Shown: positions 37,616 to 49,002 of the stretch, one piece after another | Position numbering within the stretch: position 1 is the first letter of the stretch | How the letters are laid out: each line of letters begins with the position of its first letter | Source of the DNA: Hexactinellida sp. DTS-2022 | Lineage: Eukaryota; Porifera; Hexactinellida | Assembly (NCBI GenBank): GCA_028753945.1 | Contig: JAPNXP010000002.1 | Coordinates: 6,510,001-6,574,000 of the forward strand | Reading direction: 5' to 3' | DNA: 64,000 nucleotides | The notes under the pieces: model-generated | Databases searched by the model: none | What the model was told of the DNA's origin: nothing | What the model saw: only the letters and a program-made list of their open reading frames with translations | Made by a program: the position numbers and the translations under genes

Positions 37616-38311
37616 CTGTAATACCTCGTTTACGCGGTTTTTTTACCCGTTTTCGTTTTACGCGGGACAATTCTTTATGTTCGAAACTTTTTTCCGCGAT
37701 CCTCAACTCGTTTTACGCGGTTTATCTATTATTTTCATACAATTAATTCTCTTTTGTATGGAGATTTAGATAATATATAATATTAGTTGTAACAAAGCGG
37801 TTCTACATTTCCAAAAAAAACAAAAAATTATGATTTATGGATAGTAGATAGTTAGGGATATGTATTTGTCATATAGTAAGTTCATCCAAATATATTATTG
37901 GTTAAATGAATACATATTTGCTTCACTAAACACACTAAAGATACCCGTTGTGGGAGGTATCCGAAGGTGTAGGGTTGCGGTGTGAGGGGAATTTTAATTC
38001 CCTTCACAAAATACCCTTTCTATGGGAATTCCCAAGTATTCTCACAAGTTGGTTTATATCAGGATTCCCATAGGTTTAAATAATTTCCATTCCAATCCCA
38101 TATTGGAAATCTCATATCTGAGAGGTCCGGATGTTGGATATTTCAGTGTTTAAACACTAGGTATTTAAATTATTATTCTATGATGATAATATTTGGAAAC
38201 GCATCTATTTGTTTAACATGCGTTACTATGAGAATAGACCGTTTTTTCACGCGATTTCGTTTACGCGGGCTTTTCAAGGCACGTATCTACCGCGTAAAAG
38301 GGGGATACCTG
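37616..38311. mobile_element. Pogo-like element, copy 2 (inverted), in G2
   Basis: 696 bp with TA on both sides (37614-37615 and 38312-38313). G1 shows the empty site 'ggtaactatttgg' near 11613. The ends match the element at 29004-29716 in reverse. Confidence 0.88.
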
Positions 38312-38560
38312 TATTTGGATAATGGTCCAATTTGTTTTTCCAAAGATATATGCATAATATATAGATGTTAATAATCGATTAGAGCTAAGCTCTGCTTTCT
38401 CTTGTTTATGAGATACAAAATTGCTGAATCATCAAAATGTGGCACATAACCATGCCCATATATGGTCATTTTAAAAACGGGTCGTCTGAGGGTCACAAAA
38501 TGTTTCAATGCACGCACAGGAAGTCGTATATTGCGAGGCTTTTTCACTAGTACATTTTAA

Positions 38561-39969
38561 GGTAAATTACTGCAAATTCTTGCCAAAAAACAGATAAATT
38601 TTGTTTTGAAGTTGTGTGTTTGATTTTCACCTATGTCATAGAAGACAATATAGCAATATCGAAACTGAAAACGAAATCGCATTATCTTCTATAAATTTCA
38701 TTTTATGGGGCGTGCAGTTTTATGTTAATACAAAAGTACCATAGGGGGATTTCTTCATACTCAACCTGATAGGTGTGTGGTTTGCATGATCATTATTAGT
38801 TAAAGACATATTCTGTGCGATATATCACATAGATCATCGTTATGGGCGTTGGTGGCCGGTTAAGAATTTTGAGATGACCTAAATAAAAAGAAGTGCGACC
38901 TTTTGAACTAAAAAAATATATTAACCGTAGACTGCCGGAGTGATTTTCAGGAAAATAGCATACCCTGTAGTTCTTTGAATTTAATATTTAGAACCTAATA
39001 ATTTGAAATCCAACAAGAGCACAATAATATATCAACATTCTAGAATTTTTGAAAAAATTTACTAAAGGATTTCGACAAAAAGTGATGTCACATACTTTCT
39101 CTTTAAATCGATATAACGCCGTTAACATGTAAGTGATCCTTTGTTTTTAAACTTGAATAATGACGACTATCTTATTAGTCATCAGATCTCAAAAATTGAA
39201 CAAATCCGATTCACTAAACGAAAGTTACATCTTTTTTAAAAAATCGGCAAATTTGTTTTTGATGAACCATGGATTACAAAAAATTACATATATTTGAGTT
39301 ATATCTATCACAACTTTGTATTAGTCAAACCAAATATACTAAAATAGATATTATTTAGTCTAATATCTTCTTTCGGGTATTTATACGATGAAATTATAAC
39401 ATTTATAATTTAGAAAAGCAAGTGGCGGGCAAGTGGAGCATTTCACTTTTATGCTACGTCATCATAACAATTTCTGAAAATTTTGATTTTTTGAATGAAA
39501 TCGATAGAGAGTACAAAACCATGTCTAAATCCCAATTTTCTTGAATTTTGAATTATTTGATCGACCTGTTTTCCTCCTGGCACAACGTGTATCAGTAGGC
39601 AGTCTACAGTTAAAAAGGTCATGTTTTTATGCTAAATATGATAAAATGTTTCAAAAAATAAATTCGGAGTCATAATTCAAAAATGTAAACCGACTACCAA
39701 TTCCGTACGCTTATAATCTTTAAATATAGATTCTGATAACAAACATTGATGGCCGTATTGCCAAAATACCGCATAATATAGGCCACCACTTTTGTAAATT
39801 GCCCTATGGGAGATTTGTATTAGCCAAATTTTGAAACCGACATTTATAAAAAAGTATAATAGATAGAGACATTTTCTATTTGGTTTAATGCTTTGTATCG
39901 CATAGGGATCTGTTTCTCTCAATTGCAGATTAATGTAAAGAACTTTCATTTACCTGGGGTAATTTAACC
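38561..39969 (-). mobile_element. B-family TTAA element in G2, interrupted by E
   Basis: TTAA 38557-38560 and 39970-39973; G1 has a single TTAA (11863-11866) at this place. It is inverted relative to B1, more diverged, and split at 38931-39613 by E-b. The 90-codon frame 39677-39949 corresponds to the B reading frame. Confidence 0.9.
38935..39609 (-). mobile_element. E-family TTAA element (E-b) inside B
   Basis: 675 bp, TTAA 38931-38934 and 39610-39613. The uninterrupted B2 reads 'aaatcattaaaaaggtcatg' with one TTAA at 47759-47762, the empty site. Confidence 0.93.
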
Positions 39970-40377
39970 TTAATTCTAGGTGAACGGGAGTCTGAAAATG
40001 TATTAAAAGGGGGTGTGCTAGAAATAGGACCTCCAAGGATAGATATTTTGCCCTAACTTAGCGAATTTTCTCTTTATATATGATTTCTTTTCAATTTTGA
40101 TGTTTTACCACAGACTATGACAAATGGTCCTTGTATATTCAAGGAAAATCACCAGAAATCTTTTCAGTTACAACAAACAATCCATCTGAAAGTGCTGAAC
40201 AGTTGAAAAACTACACTCAGCACTTCAAATATTGACTTATAGTGGTCAAAATAGTCGATATATTGTACGTTTGACCTTTGCATATCCTTGGTGGCTTAAT
40301 CAAGCGTCTATAGATAAAATAGATTTTTTTGTGATTTTGTAGGAATTGGCAAAAATAGTACTCGTAGGGACCGTTAA

Positions 40378-41767
40378 CGGTGTCCACGCACAGGAATGTT
40401 TAATCTCTCACAAGCATTTCGAATTGTGCTTATATTACTTCAATTGGAGAATTGAAACAACCCCGGTAAAGCATAAGTTATAAGCTATTAATAGGCTTCT
40501 AGAATAAATTATTTTGGCTAAGTATAGATTCTTTTGATTATAACTATAAGAGCGTCTATCCTGTATAACGCATTTTATATGTATTCTGTAACTACTTCTA
40601 CTTGTTCTAGAATGTTCTAAATCAATACTCTACTTCTATTTTGCCTACTCTTTAGTCTGCCTCAGCTCAGTTAGCAATTAATGACGTCTTTCAGCCAATA
40701 TTTAATTCTGAAGGCAGCGGAGTCAGTTAAGTCGATACTTTCGTGAAGTTTAATAATAATTGGCCTACTAATCTGTGATAATTGCTTGATTTATGGGTGA
40801 AAAAACTGGTCAATCTTGAGTTAAGTATTAATTATTATGTATACAAATTTTCAAGCCTTAATCTTTCGTATCTTTCTCAAAATAGTCCGGCATTTAGTCC
40901 GGCATCTGGTCTTTCAAAATATTCCCAGAAAAATGGCACGGAGCGGTTGTAATCATGTGGAAAATTGTTTTATACCATATTGAACTTTACCATAAATCTT
41001 GAAATAGATTATTGATAACTCTAGGAACTTAGAGCTAAGCTCTCGCATATTAATTAATTTCGAGGTTTATGGTCACATCACTCAAATGGCACATCCATAT
41101 ATGGGCATGGGAATTTGAAGACGAGTAACCATTTGGTCACTTGTCTCGTTAGTTGTTCCAATGAGTTTGTAATGGGTTATAGATGTGAATAGAAGTTTAG
41201 AGCTAAGCTCTCGAGTTTATACTTTAGGAGAGAAGAAATTTGCTGCGTCATCAAAAATGGTCACATTGTATGCCCATATGTGGATCATTTTGAAAACGGT
41301 GCGTGTTAGGGTCACGAAATGTATTATTGACGGATAGGAAGTCGGGTATTGCGAGTACTTTGAGACGTATATTTTGTTTGTAGCACCTCGGGTGTCTGAG
41401 AAAGAAAATTGAGCAGAAAACGTACCCTTGTATGAGATCATAGGCCATAAAGGTTCAGATTTTCACTTTTTAATTATTTTTTTTGATCAATTGTTAATTA
41501 TTTTCGTCAGTTATTGCTTGGATAGAGTAATGATACCACCATTCATACCATTGTTGAGATATAGAGTACTTGGATCGATCTAAGTGGTGAAACCAGTGAA
41601 CCGCTGTCCAAAATACATCATAACTAAGAAAATACGCTTGTAAAAGTCTCAAAACCATGTACGAAAGTTAGATATTGTCGTTTTGAATTGCTAGGCACAA
41701 AAAAGAAAAATCGGATTATGTTATGTTTTTAAGGTGATTTCCGATATATTTCAATGCGTGGACACCC
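40378..41767. mobile_element. H-family TTAA element (H1), 1390 bp
   Basis: TTAA 40374-40377 (shared with the right edge of G2) and 41768-41771; ends CGGTGTCCACGCA and GGGTGTCCACGCA. It holds two copies of the palindrome AGAGCTAAGCTCT (41031, 41200), each followed by a CATATATGG-type site, the second one inverted. Confidence 0.92.
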
Positions 41768-41771
41768 TTAA

Positions 41772-42417
41772 GACATAATTGGGTCACTAATATATCAAGC
41801 AGTGTATTGTAATGCAAAGATGATACATTTAAAATATAAATGGTTCATATAGAGAATTGAAATACCGTATTTATCCGAATAAGCGCCCTGAGTTTATTGT
41901 TTTCGAGGGCCAAAAAGATCCTGAAATTTTTGTGAAAAATCCAGAATATAGTATTTCGGTGGGTTCTAATGGTTTCCACCAACTGTTTTGCTACTGAAGT
42001 TGCCAAAATCAATGTAATTAAATTACAGTGATCTACCAATGTGTTTAAACTTTATCATACCAATGTGATTTTTATTGACCCGGCACTTATTCAATCCCCC
42101 GGCGCATATTCGGGGAAATACGGTGTATATACTGCAAAATCGCTGCATTGGTTGCCTAGCAACAATATCTAGTGAATGGAATGTTGCTTTAATTCCAATG
42201 TTGCGCATCGAAGCGTGAGCTATAATTAATCTATATGATGCATCATATCTCCAAGTTAATTTGAGACAATTTCTAGCCAGGTATTTGCTTGTATGAAAAT
42301 TCCCATTTATATAGAAGTGCAAAATTTGGTCATCAATTTTGATTATTGCAAGGAAATAAAATCTACCGCAACTCGGTAAATCTTTACAATCCAGGTATAA
42401 TTGTGTTTGTCATGAAC
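41772..42417. other. No gene recognised
   Basis: AT-rich. The pair 'ccgtatttatccgaataagcgcc' (41867) and 'ggcgcatattcggggaaatacgg' (42100) forms inverted ends of an old pogo-like MITE of about 260 bp (a related end 'taccgtatttctccgaataa' is at 22362). Confidence 0.5.
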
Positions 42418-42649
42418 TTAAGGTTCAGGTATCCTCTAGAGTACTTCTACCATAACTATTCACCCGAATGAATGAATTTTTTTACAGCGGATTTACTTCA
42501 TCCTCAGGATGCCAAAAATACAATAATATTGGCAAATAAACTAATAGAGGAAAAATCTTTTTTTAAATTTTACCATTTTTGCGGAATAGATCAATGAGAA
42601 AAGATAAACAATACCAGGAATATTATTGATAAAATGTGTTTAGCTGGAT

Positions 42650-42710
42650 CATAGACTACTTAATACACAGATGGGCAAGTACCCGACAATTGTATAAAAA
42701 TAGAAGGCCA
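42650..42710. repeat. Left terminal inverted repeat of the P-type transposon
   Basis: Inverse complement of 45862-45922; identical over the outer 53 bp, one mismatch at 42703, then AAGGCCA matching again. Confidence 0.97.
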
Positions 42711-42945
42711 CTTTTAAAAACAACCATAATATACATTTTCATGATTTCAAATAAATCTTATGTCGCTGTCGATGGACAATCTATAATTTTTAGTCATATT
42801 TTCAAACTCGTACTATGATTTTCCTTTTATCTGTTGGAATTCAAACACAGCAAGCTTTTGCTTTATCCATAACCTATTACAGAGCAACCCGATTATCCGA
42901 ACACCGATTATCCGAACATTTCGGTTGGTCCCAAGTCAATGTATA

Positions 42946-43029
42946 CAGTGCAATCCCGATTATCTGAACTCCCGATAATCCAAACATTTTGTCTGGTCCC
43001 TTCAAATTCGGATAATCGGGGTTGCACTG
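42946..43029. mobile_element. 84-bp pogo-like MITE in the P-type 5' region
   Basis: CAGTGCAATCCCGATTATC at the left and its complement at the right, flanked by TA (42944-42945, 43030-43031). A second truncated set of the same phrase ('cagagcaacccgattatccg') lies just before it at 42883-42940. It sits about 100 bp upstream of the transposase ATG. Confidence 0.8.
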
Positions 43030-43056
43030 TAGTTCTTGACATTTCCATATCATAAT

Positions 43057-43063
43057 TATAAAT
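43057..43063 (+). promoter_or_regulatory. Possible TATA box of the transposase gene
   Basis: TATAAAT about 70 bp before the ATG and just after the MITE. In such AT-rich DNA this could be chance. Confidence 0.25.
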
Positions 43064-43131
43064 ATCTATTATTATATTATTATTTAATTAAATATTTAGT
43101 CATTAGCAACTCTTATACTTATTGATTTACT

Positions 43132-45684
43132 ATGGTAAACAAATGTTCTGTCTTTGGTTGTCATACCGGATATCGTAATGGATTAGTTAAACCAGTATTC
43201 CAGTTTCCTCGCAATTCAAGTCTTCGTCTAAAGTGGATTGAATTTCTTAATCGCAAATCCTTTATTGTAACTAACTCCTCTCGTATTTGCATTGATCATT
43301 TTGATCAGAAATACATTAATAAACACTCTAAAAGACCAAGACTAATCTACTCCCTCAACCCAATACCAACTATTCAGCCTGTTTGTATTCCCAAAAGTCA
43401 AGCTGTAGTGCCGAAACCTTTTCGAAAACTTCCAAAAGTACGCATATTTCAACCAGATCAATTGCAAGCTTTCAAGTGTAAATTTGCTTGTCAAAATCTC
43501 ACAGATGTGGTAAATTATGTCAATTCTTTGGACGAATACAAATCTTTCATACATTCTCTAACTGAAACTAACTTCACGATATATCGCGTTGATATTCAAT
43601 CTGGTATTGCCCAAGTTAAAGAATGCATTAACGTTAGTGTCGATTTGCACGTCAAACTTAGTTACGAGGGTTCTCCTGTCCCACTTCCGGACTATATCTC
43701 CAGTTCTAAGGGTTCTAAGATCACATCTCTTGATATGCTTGATAACTTGCCAAACTATATCAAAAACTCAGTTAGTAGTGTTAACTTGTCAATTGATGTC
43801 ATAAAAGAGTTACTCAAGCTAAGTTATTATTGTGTAAAAGGAGTGCCCAAGTACTCACCCCAAACACTTCGGTTTGCACTTCAATTACGTTATACATCAC
43901 ATGCAGCTTATAATTTTCTCAATAAATTTATTACTCTTCCCAGTAAACGATTATTGCGTGATCTCAAGTCGAAATCTCTTGATAGTGGAAAATCTCTCTA
44001 CAAGCTTAGAGACGAAGGCCTTATAGGGAATGACGTAGTATTGCTCCTTGACGAAATGCACCTTCAGCAGCAGGTACAATATAATGGTAAGGACATAATC
44101 GGGTGCGACAAAGATTTATTGATGTACAGGAGTATACTCTGTTTCATGGTCGTTTCTATTAAAAAGTCGATTCCATATGTATTGAAAGCCATACCTATCG
44201 TTAAACTAACTTCGGATATTGTGAGTGGTGGCATTCTCAATTGCCTTGAAGTTTTGAATGAATCGCATTTCTCTCCCCGGGCAGTTATTTCCGATAATCA
44301 TCAGACGAACATCGCCTCTTTTAAACACCTAATGAAATCTTATCCTATTGCCAACAAAAATTATTGTATGTCCAATCCAACTACCTCACGAGTAATTTAC
44401 CTGTTTTTTGACACTGTTCATCTGCTCAAGAATATCCGTAACAATTTACTTAGCAAGCGTTTCTTTCAAATCCCCCAATTAGAAATACGTCTCTTAGATT
44501 CCATTCACTGTATTCCAGCTGGTTTCGTAAATTGGTCCAGTCTGCATAAATCGCACAACATAGATATGGATTTGGATTTACATCTACGCAAAGCACCAGC
44601 ACTTACTTATTCCGCACTCCATCCAGGAAATAATAAGCAATCAGTACGACTCGCTTTAGCTATTTTTGATATTAAAACAACCACAGCTATGCGCCAATAT
44701 CTACATGAGATCGATCTTACAACTCCTGCTTTTCTTGAACTCATACAGTTTTGGTGGCTAGTAGTCAACTCTAAAGAACTTTACCACCCTCATCCATTTG
44801 GCAATGCAATCAACTCACATACCTACCGAAATGTTTGTGCCTTTCTACGACAAATGAACGAATGGTTAGAAATTTGGAAATGTTCAGGTAAACTCGGTTT
44901 ATCCAAGCAGACCTTCAGTGCCTTTACTGTTACTAACAACGCAATTTCCGATCTAACTTGTGATTTGATCAACGAAGGGTTTAAATTTGTGCTGACTGGC
45001 AGGTTTCAGACTGATCCATTAGAGAGGCGATTCTCTCAATACCGAGGGATGAGTGGGGGTCGCTTCCTTGTCAGCTTAGCAGAAGTACTACGATCTGAAT
45101 CAATAATTTCTTACAAGATTTTATTGAAACATGATATAAACTATAAACACCTGACAGTTACCTCTGAAGATATAGAGCATCATATCGAAGATTTTATGGA
45201 AAATGTGAATCTTGAAAATATTGACAGTATTGAAATCTCCGAAAATACAGAACAGGTAGTTGGTTATCTTTCTGGCTATATAACTCACCGACTCCTCCTT
45301 CGTACAAGTTGTCACAATTGCATTCGCTTACTTCAAAAATACGTAACAGATAACGAATGGACAAATCGTTTGAACAGAGGTGGGCTGAAATTGCCATCTA
45401 AGATTCTTTACGAATACGTTAAAACTGCCTTTTGTGTATTAGAGTTATTCGAAGAAAAAATTCTTATTACAAAGATCCATTTCAAAACCATATCTATGCA
45501 TCTACTCTTGAATGTTGAAAGTGACACCTTCTTCTTCTGTGATGACCATTATCAGTCTGGTAGAAATCAGGTAAATTCAACTATTATAAACTTATATCTG
45601 AAAGGATTATCGAAGGAAATAAGTGATCGTAAACGAAAAGACCAAGTCGAGTCATTCAAAGCCCTCAAGTTTAGAAAAGTTTAA
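43132..45684 (+). CDS. P-element-family transposase with THAP domain (THAP9-like), 850 aa
   Basis: A DNA-cutting transposase that would bind the element ends and move them in the nucleus. The N-terminal THAP zinc finger spans residues 1 to about 85: ligands C5, C10, C53, H56, with P21, FQFP at 23-26, W35 and the closing NPIPT near 77. An RNase H-like core follows: first acid D307 in LLLDEMHL, second D388 in ISDNHQTN, and the last acid E631 in TDPLERRF with D628 three residues before it. This is the same D/E spacing as described for the Drosophila enzyme. A conserved DTVHLLKNIRNN (427-438) opens the region that holds the GTP-binding insertion in that enzyme. The C-terminal part has VGYLSGYITHRL (710-721) and C727-x2-C730. 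The frame is a single exon, slightly longer than the Drosophila 751 aa protein. No stop or frameshift is seen. Confidence 0.96.
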   Translation: MVNKCSVFGCHTGYRNGLVKPVFQFPRNSSLRLKWIEFLNRKSFIVTNSSRICIDHFDQKYINKHSKRPRLIYSLNPIPTIQPVCIPKSQAVVPKPFRKLPKVRIFQPDQLQAFKCKFACQNLTDVVNYVNSLDEYKSFIHSLTETNFTIYRVDIQSGIAQVKECINVSVDLHVKLSYEGSPVPLPDYISSSKGSKITSLDMLDNLPNYIKNSVSSVNLSIDVIKELLKLSYYCVKGVPKYSPQTLRFALQLRYTSHAAYNFLNKFITLPSKRLLRDLKSKSLDSGKSLYKLRDEGLIGNDVVLLLDEMHLQQQVQYNGKDIIGCDKDLLMYRSILCFMVVSIKKSIPYVLKAIPIVKLTSDIVSGGILNCLEVLNESHFSPRAVISDNHQTNIASFKHLMKSYPIANKNYCMSNPTTSRVIYLFFDTVHLLKNIRNNLLSKRFFQIPQLEIRLLDSIHCIPAGFVNWSSLHKSHNIDMDLDLHLRKAPALTYSALHPGNNKQSVRLALAIFDIKTTTAMRQYLHEIDLTTPAFLELIQFWWLVVNSKELYHPHPFGNAINSHTYRNVCAFLRQMNEWLEIWKCSGKLGLSKQTFSAFTVTNNAISDLTCDLINEGFKFVLTGRFQTDPLERRFSQYRGMSGGRFLVSLAEVLRSESIISYKILLKHDINYKHLTVTSEDIEHHIEDFMENVNLENIDSIEISENTEQVVGYLSGYITHRLLLRTSCHNCIRLLQKYVTDNEWTNRLNRGGLKLPSKILYEYVKTAFCVLELFEEKILITKIHFKTISMHLLLNVESDTFFFCDDHYQSGRNQVNSTIINLYLKGLSKEISDRKRKDQVESFKALKFRKV

Positions 45685-45728
45685 CCAATAATTTGTACTG
45701 TAGTAGTTTCTTTCTGCAAGTATATACA

Positions 45729-45734
45729 ATTAAA
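45729..45734 (+). promoter_or_regulatory. Possible polyadenylation signal (ATTAAA)
   Basis: The common variant hexamer lies 45 bp after the transposase stop codon, inside the element. The assignment rests on position only. Confidence 0.35.
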
Positions 45735-45861
45735 TATGCTTAATATTTATTTTATATCTTATATTTGTGTTAATTCTCATGGTTAAGTAATGTAGAATAT
45801 ACATATTACAATGCATTTGTAGAAAACCCATTTTATTGGTAAAACTAACATAGAAATTTGA

Positions 45862-45922
45862 TGGCCTTATATTTTTATACAATTGTCGGGTACTTGCCCA
45901 TCTGTGTATTAAGTAGTCTATG
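45862..45922. repeat. Right terminal inverted repeat of the P-type transposon
   Basis: Partner of 42650-42710; ends ...GTAGTCTATG followed by the GCTGGAT duplication. Confidence 0.97.
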
Positions 45923-46404
45923 GCTGGATGTAATATAACTTTTGAGTACAGGAATTGTGAATATCTACATTTTTCTGGATTTCAAATACTTTTATATGAT
46001 GTCGAATTTCAAATGAAGATTTTCCTTATCCAAAATCCAAAAAACAGATGAACTATTCATATTAGGGTAAATCGCAGCACTGAAAAGTTGTATCTTTACG
46101 AGATCTCTCCGAAACCGTTGAGTTTTTGATTCTACGACCAAAATTGACAAAATGACTTCTTCCGCAATTCTGAAAATGTTAGTTTTGAGATAGCGGCTTT
46201 TGAAAAAAAAATTTACAGCAATTATTCCTAAATTGAGGTGACCAAAGTGTGTCAAACTGGAAAAATAATAGGAATCTTTCTTAGAAATCTCTTGAGAGTA
46301 CTCATTGGTATCAATACAATCCCAAAATGCAATAAAAGAGAGATAGACAATGATTTGGATTTTATCTAAATATTCGAAATTTGTAGAGTATACCTGAACC
46401 TTAA

Positions 46405-46698
46405 CATGAATCAATTCTACGTGTTAAAGTTGTAGCGTTTACTTTCCATATTAATTGGAGTAGAGGAAATACATAAAAACAATGCAAATAATTTCATAAG
46501 ATTTCAGTATTTTATTGCATCATTTAATCAGTACTAAATCATCCAATTCACATAGTAATATTAGGCATTCAATTGAATAGAGATTACTACAACCATGTAC
46601 TGAGACTATACACTTGTGTTTTAATCATGAATACTGATATTTATGACTATTAAAAATTTGCCTATTTTCAGGAATTAAGAGATGAGTATACTCATCTC
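46405..46698. other. No gene recognised
   Basis: AT-rich spacer between C-c and D-d with a small inverted repeat 'aagagatgagta/tactcatctctt' at 46677-46700, next to the D-d insertion point. Confidence 0.4.
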
Positions 46699-46702
46699 TT
46701 AA

Positions 46703-47393
46703 GGAGATACAATGGAGCATTTATACAAAAATACATAAATACCATATTTAATGTATTAGCATTTCCAAATCTACATTGATATGCCGGGTTTCCGATTCTG
46801 AAAGCAAAATTCGAAATTTGTTACTATTTTGACCTTTTTCACTTCACTAAAGGTCAAAGTCACCGTCATTTTGTAAAAAAAAAAATCTCAAGATTTCCGG
46901 ATAGTGAACTTTGTATAGCTCGCAAATCTCAAAAAGTATAAGTCGGAGAGAAAAAAATTATCCCTCAAAAATGATCCTTGTCAGTTGTTCTTGAAATTAT
47001 GCCGTGTCGATTTTCAACTTTAATACAAAGTTATAGAGTTAATAATTATATAATGCCAAATTTCTGATAAAATCGAGTGATTATTTGAAAATCTATAGAA
47101 AAAAAGAATCAAATCGATATCGCAATTTCTGTGTGGCATAATCCCTTGTACTAATGTAGTAGAGTGAAACTTGCACTATAACAGAACTTGCGCCTAATAG
47201 AGTAAATAGCTAGAATTTATATTGACTAGTATGGATTCACTATTAGGCTATTTTAAACTAACAATATCTAATTCAAATTTCCATTTTAGAGAATTGTGAC
47301 AATACTGTAATTTGTTCCTATCAAAAAGTCATGTCTAAAAACGCAATAAAAATTGGGGGTTATCGGGTGTCGAAAATGCTCCATTGTATCTCC
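46703..47393. mobile_element. D-family TTAA element (D-d), 691 bp
   Basis: TTAA 46699-46702 and 47394-47397; perfect 19-bp ends GGAGATACAATGGAGCATT. The right TTAA is also the left TTAA of B2. Confidence 0.93.
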
Positions 47394-47397
47394 TTAA

Positions 47398-48117
47398 GGT
47401 TAAATTACGGCAGATTCATGTAAAAAAACACATAAATTTCGTTTTGAAGTAAGATGTTTAATTTTCACATATATAATAGAAGACATTATAGCTATATCGA
47501 AACTGAAAACGAAATCGAATTATTTTGAATAAATTCGATTTTATGGGGCGTGCAGTTTTATGGTAATACAAAAGTCCCATAGGGGGATTTCTTCAGACTC
47601 CACCTGATAAGTGTGTCGATCTCAAGATCATTATTAGCTAAAGACATATTATGTGCGATATATCACATAGATCATCGTTATATGCTGTAGGTGACTGGTT
47701 TAGAATTTTGATTTGACCTAAATAAAAAAAGTTGCGACCTTTTGAACTAAAGAAATCATTAAAAAGGTCATGTTTTTTATGAGATATTTGATAAAATGTT
47801 TGAAAAATAATTTCAGAGTCATAATTCAAAAATGTAAACCGACTACCAACTCCGTACGCTTATAATCTTTCAATATTGATTCTGATAACAAACATTGATG
47901 GCCGCATTGCCAAATTACACTATAATATCGACCACCACTTTTTGAAATCGCCCTATGGGAGATTTGTATTAGCCAAATATTGAAACCGACAAAAAATAAA
48001 AAGTATAATATATTGAGACATTTTCTTTTTTGTTTATTGCTTTGTATCGTACCTTGATCTATTTCTAACAATTACAGATTAATACAAGAGATTTCATTCC
48101 CGTGGGGTAATTTAACC
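47398..48117 (-). mobile_element. B-family TTAA element (B2), 720 bp
   Basis: TTAA 47394-47397 and 48118-48121. Inverted relative to B1 and nearly identical to it. Its two minus-strand frames (48071-47826, 47829-47638) are one B frame broken by a T-run length difference relative to B4. Confidence 0.95.
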
Positions 48118-48121
48118 TTAA

Positions 48122-49000
48122 TGTTAGCTTTCCATTAATGGAGATTTTGGTAAATATACCGAAAAAAGAATTTATTGTAAGACCGTTTGAAGTCAATTTG
48201 ATTCGAAATCGAGTCAACTCAATTGCAATAGTTAGTAATACTATAGAAACATAATCTCATGCAGAATAGTGAATTTTCATAGTAAACTCTTTATAATAAT
48301 ATAATCTAAATTATAAGAAAGGTCAAAATATTAAGGAATTTCTAACCATAACACGAAGACAAAGGTCAAATATAGAAAGTAAACACAATATATATGCGTC
48401 CGTGGTGGAGAAGATGTATAACACATCATAATAATTGTTGTAACTAGAGTTGACAAGAATGGATAACAATTGGTTAGATAAAAATCCATATTGAATAGAC
48501 TGTAATATTGAATAATTTCTTAAAATAGCTACAGTTACATTTCTATGATTCATAATCAATTGAAAATTGAAGATTACGTAGATAACACTGTAAGAATACA
48601 TGATAAAATGCTATCTCGAATCCCATGACGAGCTATGTAGAGCCTAATAGTCTTCTTCGTTGAGTTGGACAACTCGTGTAATGGCGATAAATAAGTATTC
48701 TTCTTAATATGCCCAATAATCTCCTCCTAAATGCAAAGGGACGGCATAAACAAATTGCATAGTTAGGCACGAATATCTACCTCTGCGTATTTTAACTAAA
48801 CAGGTATACGTTGTATTCTCACCAATTAATCTAAAACAATTCAAATTCGACAAGGAAGGAAGTGGGCATACCTTTAGACAATAGAAGGAGCCTAAGATTA
48901 CTCTGCTAGGAATTCCATATGTAAGATTTGAGCTGAAAGCAATTTTACCTAGTAATAAGCATTTTAAGTAACGTTTTGTTGTCCCTCCACTAGTATCCGG
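48122..49000. other. No gene recognised
   Basis: AT-rich; the 92-codon minus frame at 48323-48601 has no domain. Nothing else supported. Confidence 0.4.
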
Positions 49001-49002
49001 TA

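Larger units (their letters stand above)
35620..40373. mobile_element. G-family element (G2) expanded by nested insertions
   Basis: Collinear with G1 from about 35620 to its right end, complement CGGTCCCTACGAGTACTAT, followed by TTAA 40374-40377. The left terminus is not recognised. G1-like sequence is interrupted three times: by J (35992-37382), a pogo-like element (37616-38311) and a B element (38561-39969), the last carrying an E. Removing them gives about 1.3 kb, close to G1. Confidence 0.85.
42650..45922 (+). mobile_element. Complete P-element-family transposon, 3273 bp
   Basis: Terminal inverted repeats are 61 bp with one mismatch (53 bp perfect), starting CATAGACTACTTAATACACA. The flanks repeat GCTGGAT (42643-42649 and 45923-45929). 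An 8-bp duplication with one change is also possible, and 8 bp is usual for P elements. The empty site is 'tttagctggatgtaata' in C-d (GCTGGAT 51981-51987). It encodes one uninterrupted transposase. Ends, duplication and frame are all intact, so it may be autonomous or only recently silent. Confidence 0.96.
42422..46400. mobile_element. C-family element (C-c) carrying the P-type transposon
   Basis: TTAA 42418-42421 and 46401-46404; ends GGTTCAGGTATCCTC and complement GGTTCAGGTATACTC. Without the 3273-bp P-type transposon and one 7-bp duplication it is 699 bp, exactly the length of C-d (51760-52458). C-d supplies the empty site. Confidence 0.9.

Noticed and set aside
45992-46414. 140-codon minus-strand frame in C-c
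   Set aside because: The same part of C-d is also open over a shorter stretch, but the long C copies do not keep it and no motif is seen; treated as chance in an AT-rich element.
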